Assembly: GCA_964370645.1 (NCBI GenBank)
Contig: CAYJJS010000003.1
Coordinates: 27,187 to 91,186, forward strand
Length of the DNA: 64,000 bases
Source: CAMQRS01 sp964370645
GTDB taxonomy: Bacteria; Bacillota_I; Bacilli_A; Erysipelotrichales; Erysipelotrichaceae
Direction: 5' to 3'
Shown here: in pieces, positions 60,280 to 64,000 of the stretch
Numbering within the stretch: position 1 is the first letter of the stretch
Layout of the letters: each line of letters opens with the position of its first letter
Program-made: the position numbers and the translations under genes
Notes under the pieces: model-generated
What the model saw: only the letters and a program-made list of their open reading frames with translations
Told to the model about the DNA's origin: nothing
The model's database searches: none

Positions 60280-62172
60280 AAGTTTACTATAGTTTTTGAT
60301 CATTGCTTGTGTTGTTTTATCCAACTCTACAATCGCTGGAGTCCCAGTATAATCAATGAAATCGATAATCGTTTCTTCCAATGAACTTCCAGACTGTTCA
60401 CCACCGCCTTCAATCACTTCCCAATCAATTTTTGATTCATCTACTTGTTGATAAAAGCTAATACGTGCATGTGTAATTCCAACTTGCCCCATTGTCCAAA
60501 CTAGAGATCCAGTTTCTTCATTATATATAATTCCTAATTCTTCTAGTTCATCAATAGAATTTACTTTTTTAACTACTGGTTCTGTGTTCTTCCCAAGCAC
60601 ATAAGTGATCTCTAAGCCATGTGTATCATCTAACTTTAATGTAAACAGTTCTCCTAAATTTGTTGTGATTGAAGTCGTCGATGTTAATACTTTTTCTAGT
60701 TCATCACGAATGACCATTAACTCCGCTAACGTTTCTCCATTAAATGCTTGTGGTTCTCCACTAGCATTATCCGTAGATAAGATACTCTCATATTTCGAGA
60801 ATACACTTGGGTCCAGGTCAATTCCCACATAATACATTATTACATTATGTGTATCTACAAACGTACTTACTTGACCTTCTAAGGCATCTCCACTAAGCCC
60901 ACCATAAGGTGCACCATCGGTTACAAAAATCGTAATATTTTGTCCTGAATTTACATAACTTACTTCTTCAAACGCTTTTGTTGCTTCGCTAATACCTAAA
61001 GAGTAATTTGTTCCTCCGTACCCTTTTGAATATGTGAATTTTTCATATTCAAATGTTGGATCTAAGTTTTGTGAAAGTAGCGTTCTGCTTCCATGTGCAT
61101 TCATTGCAAAATTTATATAACCAAATGTATTATCAGGATTTCCTGCCAATGCGATATTTGATAATTCATAAAAAATCGCCTTAGAAACCATCATACGATC
61201 AAAACACAAATTATTTTCCAACAAATAATCAAAATATGCCTGTGAACCAACCTCACGATAATCTACTACATCTGTATATTGTGGATAGCGCACACTATCT
61301 TCATACAATTCATCTGGTGACATATATACTTCTGAACTACCATCATCATGCAAATGTCCTAAATCAATTTTCGTGAAAACAGCAAGCTCTTCTTGTGTTG
61401 GATTTGCACGATTGGAAGGTGTAGTTCCACTAGCTGCTACATAAGCATATGTTTTTTTAACACTTTCATTTTGTGATGTGTCATTAATAGAATAATGAAT
61501 ATCCTCAGGATTTTCACTAGTCGTATATGCTGTGATATCCTTAACCACACTATCCGAAGGGATTAAGCCTTCCGCAACCGCATGTTTCTTTGCGACAATG
61601 GGAATATTTGTAGTTGTTGTAGTAGAGCCCCATGACTCTGTTATCCCTTCTACTTGTGGGTTTAAATAATATATAAAATACTGTGTTTTATAAACACCAC
61701 TCGTATCCGTATAATTTGCTTGCATAATCAATCGATAATAATGATTTGGATTCATACACGCTGATGTGTTTTTTCCATAACTTTCTCGTTCAGAAGCCAT
61801 ATTCATTGAACCCGATTGATCCATTATAAATTCTACATTCGTTGGACTAGGTAATACATTTCCAGCAAAATCCAAATCTACTTTCACAATATTTTCATTT
61901 GCATCATTTGGATTATTTTCATCAAAGTAAATATATGTTTCACCAACACCAGTAACATCACCAATTATTTCTTCATCTAATTGAGCCATTGAATCTTCAA
62001 ATGATGTTGGAATATCCTCCTTTGGAACATTTATATCACTATTAATTAATGCAATGTGATCTGAATTCAAATTATAAATTGTGCTTGTATTCAAAGTCAA
62101 AGCGTGTAACGTACTAACAAAAAAACAACTTGCTATAAGTAGTACTGAATATATTCTAAGTTTTTTATTCAT
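59779..62172 (-). CDS. vWA-domain surface protein with DUF11 repeat, paralog 2
   Basis: A 797-residue paralog of the protein at 56192, of exactly equal length and the same plan: signal peptide, DQSGS MIDAS, conserved ACMNPNHYY and NLCFDRMM cysteines bounding the insertion, VTDGAPYGG, DUF11, then the same IPPSTSDTS anchor end. The last 166 residues are identical; the rest differs clearly, mostly between residues 120-300 and 420-630. Expressed from its own promoter at 62217. Possibly a phase-independent variant adhesin. Confidence 0.88.
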   Translation of the reverse strand: MNKKLRIYSVLLIASCFFVSTLHALTLNTSTIYNLNSDHIALINSDINVPKEDIPTSFEDSMAQLDEEIIGDVTGVGETYIYFDENNPNDANENIVKVDLDFAGNVLPSPTNVEFIMDQSGSMNMASERESYGKNTSACMNPNHYYRLIMQANYTDTSGVYKTQYFIYYLNPQVEGITESWGSTTTTTNIPIVAKKHAVAEGLIPSDSVVKDITAYTTSENPEDIHYSINDTSQNESVKKTYAYVAASGTTPSNRANPTQEELAVFTKIDLGHLHDDGSSEVYMSPDELYEDSVRYPQYTDVVDYREVGSQAYFDYLLENNLCFDRMMVSKAIFYELSNIALAGNPDNTFGYINFAMNAHGSRTLLSQNLDPTFEYEKFTYSKGYGGTNYSLGISEATKAFEEVSYVNSGQNITIFVTDGAPYGGLSGDALEGQVSTFVDTHNVIMYYVGIDLDPSVFSKYESILSTDNASGEPQAFNGETLAELMVIRDELEKVLTSTTSITTNLGELFTLKLDDTHGLEITYVLGKNTEPVVKKVNSIDELEELGIIYNEETGSLVWTMGQVGITHARISFYQQVDESKIDWEVIEGGGEQSGSSLEETIIDFIDYTGTPAIVELDKTTQAMIKNYSKLTIENTTSTQEKVAVGEDIHYTITVKNEGNITAENLIVRQVVPENTVFKSSDKAIYDASENELTYTIDALEAGQSTSFTYIATANVENSVIHSSAQLGVANKAHTLDAQGNPILSAVVLTHYTTSQAVVDPEDSIIPPSTSDTSNRGWYYILIAISSIAFISRRKLQ

Positions 62173-62216
62173 GGTTCCCCCTATTTCATCAAATATGATA
62201 AATGCATACGGATACT

Positions 62217-62245
62217 ATTATACGTTCATTTTGCCTTTAAGTAAA
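62217..62245 (-). promoter_or_regulatory. Promoter of vWA paralog 2
   Basis: Minus strand TTTACT, 17 bases, TATAAT, about 45 bases before the start, with AGGGGG before the ATG. Confidence 0.6.
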
Positions 62246-62476
62246 GAAATCATTCGTGGTAAATTAAGGAATAATGTTGCTGTAATACGTATTTACTCTC
62301 ATACTAATTTTATGAAAAATAGCCAATTATGGTACGAACTCAAATTCATCACACTAAACAATACCTAAGAAATAAAATGAGATCAAGCACAATTAATGAA
62401 ATCTAATTTATTATTATAGTCATAAGACTAAAGTATAATTAAATACAATAAGCATCTAGATATGATTACTAATACA

Positions 62477-62504
62477 TTCACATACTTAGTATATATGATA
62501 TAAT
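62477..62504 (+). promoter_or_regulatory. Promoter of the lipoprotein-ABC operon
   Basis: TTCACA, 16 bases, TATAAT, 25 bases before the ATG, with AAGGGGG as ribosome site. Confidence 0.6.
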
Positions 62505-62529
62505 AAAGATAAAATAAGGGGGATTCTAT

Positions 62530-63708
62530 ATGAAAAAGAATTGGATTGGATTATGTTTAATACTTTTAACTGGGTGTTCATCAAATGCGACACCTCAAGT
62601 TAATGAGCCTTCACAAGACACACCAAAATATGCAGATAAACAATTGGATAACACTATGTATTACAATATTGCTCAAAATACACACAGCATTATGCGAAAC
62701 ACCATTGAAATTGAACAAGGTAGCTTATTAAGTCAAAATTTTCTATTAGAAAATGAAACAAGCGAAATGTCTGATACTGGTACATATCTTATCTTTTATC
62801 ATGATGGGTATGTTGAAATTGTGAATAGTGATCCTAGTGCTACTTGTGAATTTGATAACCCTACTGGTTGTACAAGTTATTTTGAAGGTGCGGATACGCC
62901 AAGTAATATCTCTTTTTACAAGGATCAATTGTATTACACAATGACTCGCATAAACAACGAAAATGAAACGACTTACCAATCGCTGTATTCCTGTGATCTT
63001 GATGGAAGTAATCGTAAAGAAGTCATGCAGTTTCCATATAATGAACAAGACTATGCAGTAAATGGAAGTTTGACAGCTATGAAAACACATCACTTTCATA
63101 AGGACATGTTTTATACAACATTTAATCATTTGTTTTACCAATATAATTTACAAACACAAGAGTTAAATTCCATCACATTTAATGAAGAGGCTATAATAAG
63201 TGCAGTCTACTTATACGATGACACTGCCTATCTAACGATTGAATCTTATATTCAAGATGATATCTTATTCCAAAATGCACTATTAAAAATGGATATTAAT
63301 ACACTGGAAACAACATTGCTAGTAAGTAATGTTTCGATTGCTTTTGTAGATCATGATGGATTTATTGGTCTAGATCGAGTGAATGGTGAAGCGATTACCT
63401 ATTTTCAATCTTTTGAAGATACAAACAAGCAAACACTGTTTCATGGGTATAGTCCAAACACTTTGGTCTATAACGATGTCTATATCTTTGATATCGTAGA
63501 TTATGAAACGAATACAACTACCATTTCTATCATCACTCGTGATGGTGAACTATTGAGTGAACATGAAGTCGACGCGAACTTATATCTTTCTGGAGTCATT
63601 GATGATGTCTTACATTTTTCAATTAGCGAAGACTATGCTTTAACCCATTACACGATTGCTATTAAAGATAATATTTTACAAACTCATGAAAAAATTGAAT
63701 TTGAGTAG
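62530..63708 (+). CDS. Lipoprotein with beta-propeller-like repeats
   Basis: A 392-residue lipoprotein. Signal peptide with lipobox LLTGC, C16 lipidated. The mature part has repeated four-stranded blocks such as YQSLYSCDLDGSNRKEVMQF, YQYNLQTQELNSITF and ALLKMDINTLETTLL, in the style of DUF5050/propeller proteins that read D-x-D-G turns. Probably extracytoplasmic sensor or ligand binder. An ABC ATPase gene begins 8 bases later, so the pair may form part of an export or sensing system. Confidence 0.78.
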   Translation: MKKNWIGLCLILLTGCSSNATPQVNEPSQDTPKYADKQLDNTMYYNIAQNTHSIMRNTIEIEQGSLLSQNFLLENETSEMSDTGTYLIFYHDGYVEIVNSDPSATCEFDNPTGCTSYFEGADTPSNISFYKDQLYYTMTRINNENETTYQSLYSCDLDGSNRKEVMQFPYNEQDYAVNGSLTAMKTHHFHKDMFYTTFNHLFYQYNLQTQELNSITFNEEAIISAVYLYDDTAYLTIESYIQDDILFQNALLKMDINTLETTLLVSNVSIAFVDHDGFIGLDRVNGEAITYFQSFEDTNKQTLFHGYSPNTLVYNDVYIFDIVDYETNTTTISIITRDGELLSEHEVDANLYLSGVIDDVLHFSISEDYALTHYTIAIKDNILQTHEKIEFE

Positions 63709-63716
63709 GTGTACAT

Positions 63717-64000
63717 ATGAAACAAATACTTACCATTCAAAATATACACAAACAATATGGGAACAAAGAAGTACTACACGATGTATGTATCACTTTAAGT
63801 AATGGGATATATGGTCTTATTGGTCCTAATGGTGCAGGTAAAAGTACACTAATTAAAATATTATGTACTTTAGAAAAACAAACAAAGGGGCAAATTCTTT
63901 ACAACAACCAAGATATTAAGAAACTAAAAAAAGAATATTGTATACGTATTGGATTAATGCCACAAACACAAAAAGGATATGAACAGTTTACAGCGATACA
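63717..64000 (+). CDS. ABC transporter ATP-binding protein, N-terminal part (cut by window edge)
   Basis: First 94 codons of an ABC ATPase: MKQILTIQNIHKQYGNKEVL, Walker A GPNGAGKST, and the Q-loop LMPQTQKGYEQF. The style (short N-terminus, no YCxVSG) is that of ABC-2 type exporters of the CcmA/BcrA group. It follows the lipoprotein with AGGTG as ribosome site. The permease partner would lie to the right, outside the window. Confidence 0.9.
   Translation, partial: MKQILTIQNIHKQYGNKEVLHDVCITLSNGIYGLIGPNGAGKSTLIKILCTLEKQTKGQILYNNQDIKKLKKEYCIRIGLMPQTQKGYEQFTAI

Larger units (their letters stand above)
62173..62529. other. 357-bp divergent intergenic region
   Basis: Holds the promoters of vWA paralog 2 (minus) and of the lipoprotein gene (plus). 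Between about 62250 and 62470 I see AT-rich sequence with no gene, hairpin or known RNA. Confidence 0.7.

Noticed and set aside
62081..62368. 95-codon plus-strand frame
   Set aside because: Begins antisense inside vWA paralog 2 and crosses its promoter; no ribosome site and no recognisable protein.

Overview
The window is AT-rich DNA from a low-GC, spore-forming Bacillota. Evidence for this is the sporulation and germination genes (gpr, spoIIP, yqfC, yqfD and a divergent Spo0A-like protein), Gram-positive competence genes (comEA, comEC), strong AGGAGG-type ribosome binding sites, many intrinsic terminators, and a PyrR-type RNA leader. The odd Spo0A and the gene mix suggest an Erysipelotrichia-like lineage, but that is inference. 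Two runs of exactly 100 N (1604-1703 and 45806-45905) are scaffold gaps. Each is bordered by exact 55-base repeats, which suggests a de Bruijn assembly with k near 55.

Region by region: 1-5,800 holds mixed metabolism (aldo/keto reductase end, sugar O-acetyltransferase, a lipoprotein, HtrA protease, a beta-hydroxyacid dehydrogenase convergent with a class II aldolase, a Nudix hydrolase). From 5,787 to 23,084 lies a mostly minus-strand housekeeping and sporulation block: hemW, Spo0A-like, an HTH protein, lepA, fmt, spoIIP, gpr, divergent rpsT, sdaA, holA, a BspA-type surface protein, comEC, comEA, phoH, yqfD, yqfC. From 23,177 to 33,125 are a predicted nuclease-fold protein, msrB, HAD enzymes, a MATE pump, carbonic anhydrase, a MarR-controlled heterodimeric ABC exporter and small membrane or lipoproteins. 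From 33,205 to 44,835 are gltBD, a DUF368 lipid-carrier transporter, nadE and an ArsR-controlled metal permease. From 44,937 to 62,172 is an accessory cell-surface region: one giant Ig-repeat adhesin and two paralogous vWA proteins. It also holds a DAACS transporter behind a PyrR-like attenuator, a GH43 glycosidase cluster and redox proteins. A lipoprotein and the start of an ABC ATPase close the window on the plus strand.

Most interesting: (i) a leader at 51774-51911 with a near-consensus PyrR-binding loop, a terminator and a mutually exclusive antiterminator, placed before a DAACS carrier that has lost the acidic-substrate arginine; (ii) sporulation-type promoters before spoIIP, yqfC and gpr that agree with the genes they precede; (iii) a 520-bp perfect duplication covering only the C-terminal anchor ends of the two vWA surface proteins; (iv) a shared non-LPXTG pre-anchor motif in all four large surface proteins; (v) a Spo0A-like protein with a degenerate receiver; and (vi) a gap in the adhesin whose missing length can be predicted as 390 + 483n bp.
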